A stretch of 64,000 bases of DNA, taken from the NCBI GenBank assembly GCA_019022495.1, contig JAFEKR010000002.1, forward strand, positions 4,526,001-4,590,000, in the 5' to 3' direction. This document shows, in pieces, positions 48,045 through 60,493 of the stretch. The stretch comes from Epichloe hybrida. Lineage: Eukaryota; Ascomycota; Sordariomycetes; Hypocreales; Clavicipitaceae. Made by a program: the position numbers and the translations under genes. The stretch's first letter is position 1, and every line of letters starts with the position of its first letter. Below the pieces are notes generated by a model, which ran no database searches, was not told the DNA's origin, and was given only the letters and a program-made list of their open reading frames with translations.

Positions 48045-48666
48045 TTAATCATGGCACGAGGGGTTTTGTCATGAGCACATCTAATTGTGCCATGTCTTTT
48101 TTTCTGTCGGAAGCTGGTTTGTAACGCCCATGTATTGCTGTTTTGCTTCTCATGTTGAAACGAAAAGTGGAAAGAAATGGTTGATGGATCCTGGCTTGGC
48201 TTTTGCAGTGAAATTTTTCGTTCTCACGGCCCAAATAATAAAACGATGCTTCGTATTGTATGCAGCCAGACCTCGCACTAACATCAGTGTGATATAACTT
48301 TGCCCGGTAGGGGGTGACGATTAGCAAGGCTGAGAGAACCAGAAGCAGTTATTGATAATAAATCAGGCTGCTACATTCAAAACATTTGCTTTTCATGTCT
48401 TCTTCAGCTTCTTCTTTCACATTGGCCAAGTTTATACGTACATATATCACTAAAAGGAGACCAGATAGATGGCACTGGTCTTTGTCTCTCCAAGTAATAT
48501 TGTTGTTATTCATCACAAACGCTTTGATAAAACACCTACCCCAATCTATGCCAACGCAGCTATGTAGTATAATCAACTTATGACTTGCGCTCTTAATGTC
48601 ATACCAGCATTAATCTTGTCATGTCCAAGACACTAAGCCCCCAATTTCCAACGCTGTCAATCAAAT
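48045..48666. other. convergent intergenic region
   Basis: 622 bp of AT-moderate sequence between the 3' ends of the CxxC protein and the FHA kinase. No gene seen. Confidence 0.6.
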
Positions 48667-51600
48667 TCAGCGACCCAGGTACGGGATTGCCTTGTCTGGG
48701 CTGAGTCGCGACATATTCGATGGTACATGCATCCTACTTGTGTGGGCAGTGGCTGGAGCGCTTGCTGGTGAACCTCTTCGTGAGGAGGCTGTTGCTCGTC
48801 TTGCCGCCAGAAATGCGACAGCTTCTTGTCTCTTCTGCTCAAAAACACGACTGCGTTCTCTCTCCCCTTCTACCTGGCGTTTTCGTTCAGCAAACTCGGC
48901 CTTGGCTTCATTTGACTTGCGCTGCTTTTCGGCCGCTTCCCTCATGCGCCTCTCCGTCTTTTGACACGCTTGGTCGAGCTTGACGGCTGTTTGGGGCGTC
49001 GCGAGTTCAAGGTGCGGGTTATCTGCCGAACGTCTTTTGGATGATCCTCCCCAGAGACAGCGAAAAGCAAGTGTCGTCTGGTTCCCGAGGTCCTGTCCAC
49101 CCCATATTGTCAAGCAATCACCATCGTAAACCTTGGCCCAGTACTGGGATGGGCTATTTGGATTCTTGGGGTCGGATGAAGCAAGGGTGTAGCCGTTGAT
49201 TTTGATGCCCAGCGTTGCTTTGCTAGATATCCAAAAATGATACGACGAGGCTTCCTCCCCTGCGCCTTCCTTGCACCACGGCTGATCTCCTTTGACGATA
49301 TTCTTGGACGGGTCGTATCCGTCTTTCCATAACAAAAGTTTGAAGGCATACTTGGGTACTCGTGGCTCCAGCCTTTCTTTGAATACTTCTGTATTTTCTG
49401 GACCACGTCCAAAAGACGATAGAGCGTCAGTGACGGGAAAAGAAATATTTTGAATGCACGACGATGCATCGGTATCTATCAATGCAATTGCTCGGTTGGC
49501 CGATATGCCCTCCTGAACCGGCACAACAATTTTAGTGTCTGGGGGGCAAGTGTCAGGGAGATAGTCAGACTCAATGGGTGCCGCGGTGGACGGAATGTCC
49601 ATCATGGCGTCATCCACCATTCTGCTGTCTTCGCGTCTCAATCCGGGACCAGGTGGAACTGTCCGGGGGCTGTTTCTATCACCAGGCCTGGGGCCGGGTG
49701 CAAAGTACTTCATGGCCAGACCCCATAGTGGTGTTTTACCAGGCCAGAATTCCTCCCCGCCATCTTTCGCAGCTTGTTTGAAAGCATCGTGTTGAAGCTG
49801 TGTCATCTCGGGGTACTGCAAATGCCATGTCTTCTTGTCTTGCTCCCAAAACTCCATTTTACTGACTGGGTGATCAATCAGCCGCCCTGATCCTAGTCTT
49901 GATACCTGAGGCATTCGAGCCAAAAGCTTGTACTCTTCCAATGCATCCTCCGAGATGTCGTCGCTATTTCCTTCCGACTTCAGTCTCTTGATAACAGGCT
50001 TCCCGGATGGTGTGTTCTCGTCAAATCCTCCACTGGTGTCGTTGGAGGAAGGTTTCCGTTTGCTCGAGTTGGGGTCCACCCAGTGAGATGGGTTTTGAGA
50101 CGCCGACAGGTCTTGGGCAGCTGGGCCACTACCACCCAAACTCTGCGAAGCCACATTTTCAACCAAACTTTGAAGCTGGTCTGCTGATTGATTCGGGTAT
50201 ACGGACGTGGTGTTATGTCGGTAGGCGCGTCGATTGTTGCCTTTGATGGTGTCCGAGTCTGCGGAGTCATACGCCTCATCTTCATGAGAGTCCAAGATCT
50301 CAGTTGCACCCATACTGTGGTCGGAGAGCAAATTGAGGAGGTCGGAGGGAATAACGCCGGAGCTGCCCATGGCTGATACACCAACTTCACCAAACAGGCG
50401 CTGTTGTTGGTTGTCCTGGGCCATTGGCCCCCCATTTTCCTTATCCGAGATATCACTCATCGAATCGCTCACCATTTCGTCGGCGTAGTTTGGTTGTTGG
50501 AGCTGCGAAGGGTACTCCTCATCGTCGGTGATCTCATCGTATGACTGAGATGCTTGCACCGTGGAACCAAGGCCGCCAAGCCAGGGATGACTCTCCAAAT
50601 CTGGTATTGTTGCGCGGTACTCGGGGCGCCTCTCCAACATGCGGCGAATCATGTCGATTCCCGTTTCGTCGACCCCGTGCCGTTGTAGAGGCCTTGTGTC
50701 CAAGTTCGTGGTCATGATCTTATGCAATAACTCTGAGTAACTGATACCTGATTTGACGGGGTATGGCGGCGAGCCTGTGAGTGAGTAAAACAAGACGCCC
50801 CCCAATGACCATATGTCTACAGCGTGGTTGTATCTTTGACCAGGCATACGACGCATCTTTTTGCCACGAATTCTATTGCCATAATCGTCATACTCTGCGT
50901 ATTCGGTATATACCTCGGGGGCACAGTATAATAAAGTGCCACAAAATGTGCGTAAAAATGTTTCTGCGCTGTCGACCATCTTCGAGAGTCCAAAGTCTGT
51001 CAACTTCACCACCAACGGTTCCAAAGATTGTATCAGAATATTGTCAGGTTTCACATCGCGGTGCGTAATGTTGTTTGCGTGCAAGTAGCCCAAGGCACTC
51101 AGCAACTGAGTAGACATTGTCTGCGTCATATCCACAGTGAAGGTCACATCTTCAGAGATTGTTTTGCCCAGATCGCCACAGGGGATGAACTCCATGATGA
51201 TGATGAGAAGCCGATCTTCCCAGTCAAAATTCTCAATATAGCGCACGATGTTGGGCTGGCGAACATTTGTCAGCAATCATGTTCAGTGTCAAGTTTTTGA
51301 GAATGTGAGCTTCTTCTTACGTGTTGTACTCGTTGCATGATTTTCATTTCGTTTTCTACTTTCTGGTCAAGAACTCCATTTTTTATGAAGCGTCGTTTCT
51401 CGATTTCCTTTGCGGCATATGGGAGCCCATCGTATTTCGATGTGACTTTGTAGACCACGGCAAAGGCACCCCTGCCAATCATGCTGATACGATTGTATTT
51501 CCCTGAACCTTTCCATTCAGTGCCCATTCCGCTTTGTAGCTCCTTGCGCTTCGAGGGTACAGGATGTGGTGATGGAGTCGCTTCAAAGTCCACCTTCTTG

Positions 51601-52463
51601 GGCAATGGCCCGCCTGGGACTTTGAAGATGTCGACAGTCCCCGTGTTTGTATGAGGCTGGGGTGTTTCGCCTCTAGACGGTTGCAAACCATGTTGAATAA
51701 AGTATTCTCCCACTTTAGCGAGATAGGCACGATCATAATCTTCATCACGGCGAGGAACTCGAACACGGAATGTCAAGTCACGCATCTCATCATGCAGAAG
51801 AATCTTGATCAAGTTCCCCGAGCTTAACACCCACTTGTTGGTCGGTTGTGCCTTCTTATCTTTAGGGTGGCAAGTGAGAAGCTGTCGATCGACGAATGTG
51901 CCATTGGTGGACTGATCTTCGATCATGACGCTGCCATACTCGTTTACATGGATTCGAAAGTGAATGTTGCTCACTCGTCGTAGAGGATCGTTCAGGAATA
52001 CGACATCGCATCTCGCACTATTCCTGCCAAAGGCGAAACCGGCGGACGGATTTTTGACTTGAGACGAAAGTCTCAAGATGATGGCGTGGTTCCCATGGCT
52101 TACTGGATGCGACTCGAATCGGCTTGCATGATCCTCCAAATCATAGTCTGGTTCAACCACATCTGCTTCATCCTTACCAATAATATGTGGCGAATCTTCT
52201 TGAGCTAGCCGTTGAACCTCCTGGCGGGCTGAGTCCGAATGCGGATATAAAACGCAGATGATGTCGGATATATCTTCGTCGGAGAAGCCAGAGTTCTGTT
52301 TGCCTACTCGTCGTGGATCAAGGACATTTTGGGTCGCTGGAAGCCAGGGAGGGGGAAGAAGGAAGGAAAAGTTAGCCGAGCAAGCTTTGTAGCCTGGAGA
52401 ACAAGACCCGGACATGGGCGTGTAGAGAATTTTCATACCTTGAGTAGGCTCACCGCCGTCCAT
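48667..52463 (-). CDS. FHA-domain checkpoint kinase, Rad53/Cds1 (Chk2) type
   Basis: Ser/Thr kinase of the DNA-replication and damage checkpoint, acting in the nucleus downstream of ATR/ATM-type kinases. Three exons are inferred: 52463-52439 (25 nt), 52336-51321 and 51255-48667, giving 1209 aa. The N-terminus EPTQATQNV provides TQ sites of the kind phosphorylated by ATM/ATR kinases. The FHA domain covers about 95-180 (FAFGRNSARCDVVF, VSNIHFRIHV, STNGTFVD). The kinase domain starts near 290 (GRGAFAVVYKV, YAAKEIEKRR), with THRDVKPDN near 415, LTDFGLSKM near 432 and CAPEV. After ~250 disordered residues a second FHA-like block appears (PKYAFKLLLWKDGYD ... GIKINGYTL ... WGGQDLGNQTTLAF), followed by a basic coiled coil. 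Two FHA-like regions match Rad53 more than Cds1. Confidence 0.9.
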
Positions 52464-53848
52464 TGGAAGAGACCAGACTCGAGGGAAGCTCTAAAGAAAA
52501 GGGGGGAGAGAAAGTATAGATGTGTCGTCGAGCGAGGGATCCAGGCAGTTGTATTTGTGCAGCAACCGGTACTCGCAGGTCAAAGCGAGCTGAGGCACTG
52601 GTGTGTCGATATTCAAAACATAAGAAATGCCGCCTTGTCACCAAGCATGTGTCGCCCGGGAGTGACTAGGCCGTACAACTCGTCGTGGGCGTCGTCGTGG
52701 ACGTCGTCACGGGCGCGGGGATGGCGGCGGCAGTGGCAGTGGCAGTGGCAGTGGCAGTGAGTGGCAGTGGCAGTGGCAGTGAGTGGCAGTGGCAACGAGA
52801 CGGAAGGTGGGATCGAATCGATCCGCCCGACAAAGAAAACGAGTCAATGTTATGTGCTTTCAAGGTCGGGAATGAACACGGAAGGCAGCAGTGGCATGAT
52901 TATGCGCAATTGTGCCTCAACGACGGAAGGCAGCTGCGCTGCAGGATCGACGAAAAGAAAGGGAGAAAAGAAAAACAAGGAGTCATCATGCAAGATGCAT
53001 GGGCAGCTGTCGAACGAGGCGGACAGGGATGAGCTGCGCGAGATTCACTAGACAGTGCAAGTCGGTCTGGGTGGTCTCCCCTCCTGCCTGCCCCTCCGTT
53101 CCATAATAGCTGAGGCTGACGCTGAGCATCCACTGACACCAATCAATTTTTTCTCCTCGCTCGACAAGACTTTCTGCCATCGACAGCCAGCCAAACATGC
53201 CACATGAATGTCATTCACAATTCCCTCCACTGGTCCACAACTGCTTGGTGTAAATGTCTATTCAATAATTTCAAAATAGATTCTCATAGGTCAAGGTCTA
53301 AAAAACCAGCTGCCGCAAACCATGCCATGGCGAGGACTGGGCCCAATCAATACCCCGTATCAACAACTCCTCACTTTCTACCTCGTGGGTGCCGTTTTGT
53401 TTTTGAGAATAAATGAAATACATCAAAATTGTTCGGAAACCCTTTCGGCCAGTCTGGCAAGGTCTCCGAGCTGCGTGAGTCTCATGAACCTCGAGGGAGA
53501 AGAAGAAAAGTCTTGTCGCAGCAAGACCAAAGGCTAAGAGGGAAAAAATAATCCTACCCAACAGGCATCGGTATCGTGCGCCAACTCCCGAGACAACTCG
53601 CGTAGCATTGTACCACTATTCAGACTGTGTTCTGAATCATCAAACAACAAAAGAAAACGCCTGTTTCAAGGTATGCTTCCAACGACACACGACTAAAGGC
53701 CATCGGCTCTGGAGAATTATCTTCACCGTGGTAAGCCACCAAGTAAAACAAAAACAGATGGTGATACAAGAATGCCAGCCCTCCCAGCATGTATAAGTGG
53801 TTTCAACCGTGTAGTGTCGATAGTTGTCGACAGCCGTGGAGTGCTACT
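52464..53848. other. kinase promoter and PH-protein 3' side
   Basis: 1.4 kb between tandem minus-strand genes. A TGGCAG microsatellite occupies 52731-52790. The remaining open frames on either strand lack domains or splice support. Confidence 0.5.
52731..52790. repeat. (GTGGCA)n microsatellite upstream of the FHA kinase
   Basis: About nine hexamer units interrupted by GAGTGGCAG variants lie roughly 270-330 bp upstream of the kinase start; likely length-variable. Confidence 0.85.
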
Positions 53849-56800
53849 TCAGAAGGCTTGGCCTTGATGTTGGCCGTGAGCAGGTAGTTGCCCAGAACCA
53901 TACTGGCCCTGGGGTGGTATGCCTGGAGATGGTGGTCCCATGGGTCGGGAAAAACTGCCGGGACCGCCATGGGGTGGCGGCGGCGGCGGACCAGCTCCCC
54001 CTCGTGCAGCACCGGCATAATACGGCGGTTGAGGACTGGGAGTTCTAGGGCCCATGCCGTATCCTCCAGCGCCAAGATGGCCGCCATACTGAGGTGAATT
54101 TGCGGCGGCTCGGTGTTGGACGTACTGTTCTGGTGTCAGCGCTCTTCCTCCTGATCCAGTCCTTGATCTTGGGCCGGATCCAGCATAAGTGCCGGCGGGC
54201 TGCCATGCCATTTTCCTTTGGACAGAGTCCATGGATTCGTGTCTCGCATGACCCGATTGCGGTCTGTATGCGTGTGACCACTGCTCCGGAGAGTCGTGAC
54301 CTGGCTCTTGACTAGATCTGGGGGGTTGGGTCTGGGTTCGCGGCACCGCATAAGCACCGTAATTGACAGTGGGGCCAAAATTTACCTCGGGAAGCTCAAA
54401 TTCTGAGCCCTTTTGCATAGGGGGCTCTCCACCTCCAGCACTTCTCATCACCCCGGCGCGCGGCCGCTCATCATCACTGTACCCATTGGGACCACCATGT
54501 CCGGGAGCTTGTTGATGTCGAGGAGGGACCGGTCGGGGCTCATGCCCGGCTGAAGGGCCTCCACGATACGGTTCGGATGTGTAGTGATCTATTATGTGGT
54601 CGGGCGTAATGCTGTTCGTTTGTCTCGGTACTGGTTTTCGGTGAGGATGGCCGGATGGCGGACCACGACCACCGGGTCCTCCAGGTCCAGGTCGATGGTT
54701 TCCGTATTGTCCAGGAGGTCCGTTAGGCGGCGGTCCCTGGCCGGGAGGCGGTCTTCCACGACCATACGGGCCAGGTGGTCCTCCGGGTCCGGGAGGGGAC
54801 CTCAAATGATCGGGCCGAGAACCTTGCTGTTGGGGATTGGGTGATCGTGGCGGGCCACCCTGACCTGGCGGGTAGGGAGGGCGGTTGCTTCCAGAGGTCC
54901 CGGGGCGTGAGTTGGGATTTTGTCCATAAGGGCTTGGCTGTCCCATAGGAGATCTAAACTGCTGATTAGGGATGTCAGGGGCGGATGGCTGTAAACGCTG
55001 TGCCGGTGATCGGTCCTGGTTTTCTGAGCTCAAACCTGGACGAGGGCCGACGTGATTGGTGTGGGCCCCTAGTGAGTGGTCGTGGGAATATGCAGAGGGT
55101 TCTGGAAACACACCATCCTCACCCTCCCTGCTTCTTCTGGGCGAATAACTGTTCTGGTCATCAACCGGGTTACCCATGCCACCAGCTGTGGCCATCTGAG
55201 CAAGCGTCGAGCTGGACAAACGACTGTTGGCTCGTCGGAGCTCAGGAGAATGATAGGCTTTGCTCGTAGGTCGAGCCTGAGATCCGTGACTAAACGCGGG
55301 AGGTCGCTGAACCGGCTCCGGAGTCTGGAGACTTCTCATCGCTTCCAAATTGTGCATTGGCGGCGGTGGCGACGTCGTCAATTCCTCGTCAGAACTACCC
55401 GGTTCTGCCGGTGTCATCCGGCCTGGAGGACCACCACGAAGAGGAAGCTGTGATCGCTGCGGGGAGCCGCCGGGGCCACCATAATCATTTCGAGAACCAA
55501 GATTGGGGTCTGAGACGTTGCGCATATGATGGGGTTCACGTCCGGCCTGTAAAAGTCATGGTGAGCTATTTCCTCAAAAACGACCCAGGGGTCTCAATAC
55601 GCATGAGAAAGACATAAACGATAGACGTACCGATTCATCCGCAAAGCCAACTTTGGGTCTGTTGCCCCCGCTGCCAAAGCTCAGTCTGTTACTGGAGCGG
55701 CTAGCACTACGAGAGTGAGACCTGGTTCCGTCCTCCAAGGCGTTCATCCTAGTACCCGTGGATTCCTTGAGACGTTTCCGCCATTCTCGTTCTGCCCAAT
55801 TGGAGCTGCTCTCATCAAGGATCAAATTCGAAATATCCAGGACTTCCAAGTAACCGTATTTCTTGTGCTTGGGCATGGCAAACATGAGTGAGCGGGGATC
55901 CAAGATGCTTGCGACCAGCTTGCCAGGGCGGCCATAGAGAGCAAAGGCATCCCAGGCAGGGATCAAGAAGCGTAGGAGCATTTCGAAGCCGCTCACGGCA
56001 GGGTGAACTTCAGGCATGATGAAGATGAATCCTTCAGTGGTAGAAGGGGGGTCAGCGTGCACAGTAACGTTGCCCTCAATTTTAAGTAACGTGGAAGCAT
56101 CCACCAAAGACTTGGCTTGAGGATAGATGGCATATGCCGAATATGCATCCGTAATAGTTGCAATCGGCTGGGCCTTCTTTTGCTTCTTTCCGTCCTTCCT
56201 TGTGTCGTAGAATTTGATGTCGCCTTTGAGGGCGGGGGCGTGAGAGCGATCATAAGGAGATCTCTTCTTGAGCTCCTTCTGCATCTTTTGGAACTCTTTC
56301 TCGTCGGGTGGAGAAATGACACACCAGCAACGGCGCCACGGCACACCGGCTCCAAACCGAACCCTGACCCATTGCTCTGACTTTATCCTCGATCTTTCCA
56401 TTATTACATTGATGTTGTTGAGTGTCTTGCCCCTGCCTGCGATCAATGCACCAGTGTAAGCCTCTTGAAGCGTAGAGTGTTCGTACATGGCAAGACGGAT
56501 GCCAGCCGTCCATTGGATCAAAGAATGATATGAGTTGAAATGGAGCAGATATCGATTCCTGCCCGCTGTGGAAATGCTAAGGATATTTTGCAATGGCTGC
56601 TCATCATTAGACCGAGTTGGTAACGATTCGATCTGCAAAATGCAAAATGTGTCAGTATTTGTCTTTGTTGTTTATGCGGCAAGCTCCGTGTGCCATTATC
56701 TCCATTCGTTCACGTCATTTCCCTCTCGCGTTTTCCTTTCCGTGTTGACGGTGTGTTTGGGGCGCGAACAGGCTTACCATCTTAATTGAAGCATCTGTAA

Positions 56801-57403
56801 GATTGATAAACTTGGGCAGGACTTCGCCATCTTCACCGGCAGCATCCAACTCGGCCGCATCCCAAAGCGACAAAACTGTGCCGACAAGTTGAGCGAAGCA
56901 TTCGGTCCATGTCCTATCAGTGTTTGGTTTTCCCTCTAACACAGTAAAGTGATTAGTAGTAGTTCTTGTCGTCAAGAACGCGCGTGACTGAGAGAAATTG
57001 AGGTGCGTGACATACGAGTGTTTTGATCGTCTAATTTGAGAAAATAGCCCTCCTGATACAGTTTGTTCGAGTGACTGTTCAGCAGAGTGAATATAGGCTG
57101 GAGCTCGGGAATAGTATCTTCATTGATGTCCATGATGGGCGGTTGGTAGGTCTGAACCATGGACAGAGGCCGCGATGAACTGCGCTGTCGCTGCTGTGGA
57201 GGGCTGCTAGTTGGGGATCCGTTTAGCGGGCTTCCATAATCTGGCCGCGAGGGTGGCGTAGCAGGTCGTCGAACAGCGTCGATGTTGTGGTTAGGAAAAG
57301 GGTTCGACGAGTGGTGCTTCTTCTTGAGGTTTACGCCGTTGAGTTCGTTGGGCGGTGATGCGGGTGGGGATGGAGTCTTTGCACCAGCAGAGAACTGGGA
57401 CAT
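53849..57403 (-). CDS. PH-domain protein, Caf120/Skg3-like
   Basis: Yeast Caf120 and Skg3 are PH-domain proteins, Caf120 being a CCR4-NOT associate and Skg3 linked to polarised growth. Four exons are inferred: 57403-57016, 56935-56778, 56632-55631 and 55546-53849, giving 1081 aa. The N-terminal 110 residues are Ser/Pro-rich. A first PH-like domain begins near 115 (LYQEGYFLKLDDQNTQGKP, TWTECFAQLVGTVLSLWDA) and continues over intron 2 into RYLLHFNSYHSLIQWTAGIRLAMYEH. A second PH-like segment follows (EQWVRVRFGAGVPWRRCWCVISPP, GDIKFYDTRKDGKK). The C-terminal ~560 residues are Pro/Gly/Arg-rich and disordered (GRGRPPPGQGPPPNGPPG). The family is a known filamentous-fungal PH protein type; the exact cellular job here is inferred. 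Confidence 0.85.
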
Positions 57404-59267
57404 GAAGGAAAGAACTGGAGTGGCAGAGAGTCAGCAGAGAGTCAGTATTGACGTAGTTGTGGCCGGGTCGTATGCACATTGACAAGTCGAAAAAGGTTAA
57501 AAGTAAAAGGAGTGCGGCGCAGAACAGCAAAAGGAAGGAAGCAGTGCCGGCCGGAAGTATGATGCGCGGGCGCTGACGTGCCAAGGGGGCAGGGCAATTG
57601 AATCACGAAGCCCCCAGGCAAGTCGAGCAGTCGGGGGCAGCATGTACATGTACATAGCGGGGGGGGGGGGGACTGGGCCAGGGACGGCGCGGGCTGGTGG
57701 GTTGGTGGGCTGGTTGCCAGCGCTCGCCGTGTCTGATCAATCAATGATGCGCCAACGAGGCAATCACGGCACCAGCCATGCCAGCAGCCATGACGCCTGG
57801 ATCCATTGACAGATCCCGAAATGGAGTGACAACGCGACCGGGGTGTCCAGGTGCGCTGTGCGGCTGGATTGGTGGACTGGTGGGACGCGCAGAATGTGGA
57901 TCATTATTGGTCTCAGTGCCTTGCTGTGTGTGGGTTGGTGTGGGTGATGAGTTGTGGACATTGCTTGAATGGAATGAGAGAAAGAAAAAAATCCGAAAAT
58001 TAATAATAGCACCGACCTCGATTGCGACCCATGTTCGCTATTAAAAGTACCCGAACCCAGGTTTGTCGTTTCCAGAAGCAGAGGCAAAGAGAGGGCGATC
58101 GACGGTGAGTCGTCGGGCGGTTTGGGTGCACCTGTTGATACGAAGTGCGAACTTGGACACGAACGAGAATGAAGTCGGCAGCAAATACGGATTATGTCGC
58201 AAAAGGCTTTTTTTTGCTTGGTCGCGTCGATTCCAAAGGTCCCTGGCGAGAGGCGTGAGTGCAGGCGGCCGTAGACGTAGACGAAGACGGTGGAATGGCG
58301 GCTGATAGACAGACAGACAGACAGACAAGACAGGTCCGGTGATGGTTCGATGTCGAGTAGGTGAGCAGCCGGGGAGTAAGGTATCGGAAGAAAAGGTATG
58401 CACGCCCAGAAGGATGAAATCTGGGGAAATGGAAAGCTACTTGTACAATCCTGACTGTGGATTAGTTCATCCGCAATACTCCGTACACCGCCAGCAGAGA
58501 TAAAGATCAAGGTAAGGTCTGCGGAACGAGCAAATCCCGGTCTCAAGCGCAATCGACAAGCGGGAGGTGATGGGAAGGTGTGAGACGAGCGAGGGTGTGA
58601 GCACGGATACGTCGGGCACCAAACGCACCAAACAAGACAAGGCAGGCAGAGCCAAGACTTTATTAGGGCGGTTGCCAGCGAGACACGACACCACGTAATA
58701 TTAATGAAGGCGACTGATGAAGTAGAAGGAAGGAGGAGAGGGGGAATAGGGGGACAGGGGGGAAAGGGGGGAAGGATGGGATCTTTTTCCAAGGACAAAG
58801 AGAAGAACAAAGTTGAGAAAGAAGATGCGAAAGCAAAGGCAAAGGAAAGGGGACAAAAATAACAAAGAACAAAATCATGCAATGAATGCTTGCTGCGCTG
58901 CGGCGGTCAAGTCCGTACCTCCAGTTATACAGTCGCAATGGGGCAATCTGGCCTGTCTCGTGTTGTAATCAGTCGAAATTCCGCTTTGCCTGTTCTCGGC
59001 AGTAAAAACCTCAGCAGAAGATCGGGTATTATAATGAGTTCAAGGCTAGACTTTTGCCGCCGTGGATGCCGAGTAAAAGAATCGTGCCTTTTTCGAATGT
59101 CTGGCTGATTTTTTTAATTCGATCTGACTGACATTCGAGGGCCGAGGGCCTACTTCTTGCACATGCGCTAATGGCTGCGTGGCAGGCGAGTAGAATGAGC
59201 GACGTCACCGACGAATGGCGCTGAGGTCTCGGCGTGGAAGTTTAAATCGTATGTAAATCGGTGGCTG

Positions 59268-59279
59268 TACGGATCCGTA
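59268..59279. promoter_or_regulatory. perfect palindrome TACGGATCCGTA (copy 2)
   Basis: Exact copy in the gene-free 57.4-61.6 kb region. Confidence 0.5.
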
Positions 59280-59520
59280 CGTGCAAATCGTGCAGCAGTG
59301 ACTAGCGTCGTTGATGAAGGAGGAATCGCCGATAAGCTTCACTTACTCCCTCAAGGATGGACTTTGGGACAAGGTATATTTGCAGCGACCATGGGAACAT
59401 GCGTTTCTTATTTAATAAGAAGCGCGCTGCTTCAGTCATCGACCCCCTCCCATCCGGTGTCTCTCCGCCTAAGAATGAACCGGCGCTTGTCTCTCGTCTG
59501 AGGCGTTTCATAGACGAGTC

Positions 59521-59561
59521 ACGACGCTCTGGGACGCTCTGGGACGCTCTGGGACGCTCTG
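59521..59561. repeat. decamer tandem repeat GGGACGCTCT
   Basis: Four head-to-tail copies, nearly perfect, within the gene-free region. Confidence 0.9.
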
Positions 59562-59750
59562 AAGGGTCCAGTTCGGGCGCGTGGCCGTGTCTCAGCATCC
59601 ACGGACTACTTGACATGTATTCTCTGTGCGAGCGATCAAACAGTGTCCATCCGCACCTTGCAATATGCCAGGCACTGCAGCTCGGCGCTGGTTGGCTGTT
59701 GTTTGACCAACCGGAAACATGCAAACTAATTCATATGACAACAAGCCCGC

Positions 59751-59800
59751 ACCACGGAGTGCCACGGAGTGCCACGGAGTCCCACGGAGTCCCACGGAGT
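59751..59800. repeat. decamer tandem repeat CCACGGAGTG/C
   Basis: Five copies with a G-to-C switch at the unit boundary in copies 3-4. It lies 190 bp beyond the other decamer array. Confidence 0.9.
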
Positions 59801-59895
59801 GCTTGGGCGTAAGTAGCACAGTCTGCTTGTTGACTTGTCTTGCAGGCTGATGATGCGATGAGTAAAGTAGGGTGTATGAGCGTATCGCCAGCCAC

Positions 59896-59907
59896 TACGG
59901 ATCCGTA
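59896..59907. promoter_or_regulatory. perfect palindrome TACGGATCCGTA (copy 3)
   Basis: Exact copy, 628 bp after copy 2, followed at 59935-59952 by AATAGTCCGTATTAC-type variants. Confidence 0.5.
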
Positions 59908-60481
59908 CAAAGGCTCAGTGGGCATCTACTCATCCGTAATAGTCCGTATTACAGCCGCGCCAACTGGCCATTACATTTGTTGTCGGCTTCTTTCTCGCCC
60001 AGCCCGGCTCGCCGGGGCTCGCCGGGACTCTACCGAGACTTGTTATAGTCCCGTCGTCAAGAAACTTCGGAAGAGCACAAAGCCGTTGACCGTAACTGTC
60101 GGGCGGCTTCGTCGGAAAATTCGTCAAGTGGCGGCCTTGAAAAGTTGGTTCGCAGGCCAGGTCAGTTTTCGACTGGGCTGTAATATCGAGCGAGTGAGTA
60201 CGGATTACATACATGACTTCTGGACACGATACATGTACATATAGACTACATCGGCATCTCGGCCGCTCCCACTATCCGCAAAGACGAAGACGCCCTACAT
60301 AATACATACATGGTGGAATCGGTGGAATCGGTGGCATCACCACCGGATTAATAGTGCGAGAAGTGGAGTGGGTTCCCGGATAATCACACGCCGTCGGTTT
60401 GGCTTGGCAGTTCAGTGCGGAAGGGAGGATACGAGATGCAGGGCTGCTGGCTAGGTCCACGGACTACGGATTACGGATTAG

Positions 60482-60493
60482 TACGGATCCGTA
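60482..60493. promoter_or_regulatory. perfect palindrome TACGGATCCGTA (copy 4)
   Basis: Exact copy, preceded by two tandem CGGATTA words (60466-60480). Confidence 0.5.

Noticed and set aside
57764..58882. 372-codon minus-strand open frame
   Set aside because: Extremely Ser/Pro/Phe/Leu-rich owing to CT-rich DNA, no domain, no splice context; lies in the probable leader of the PH-domain gene.
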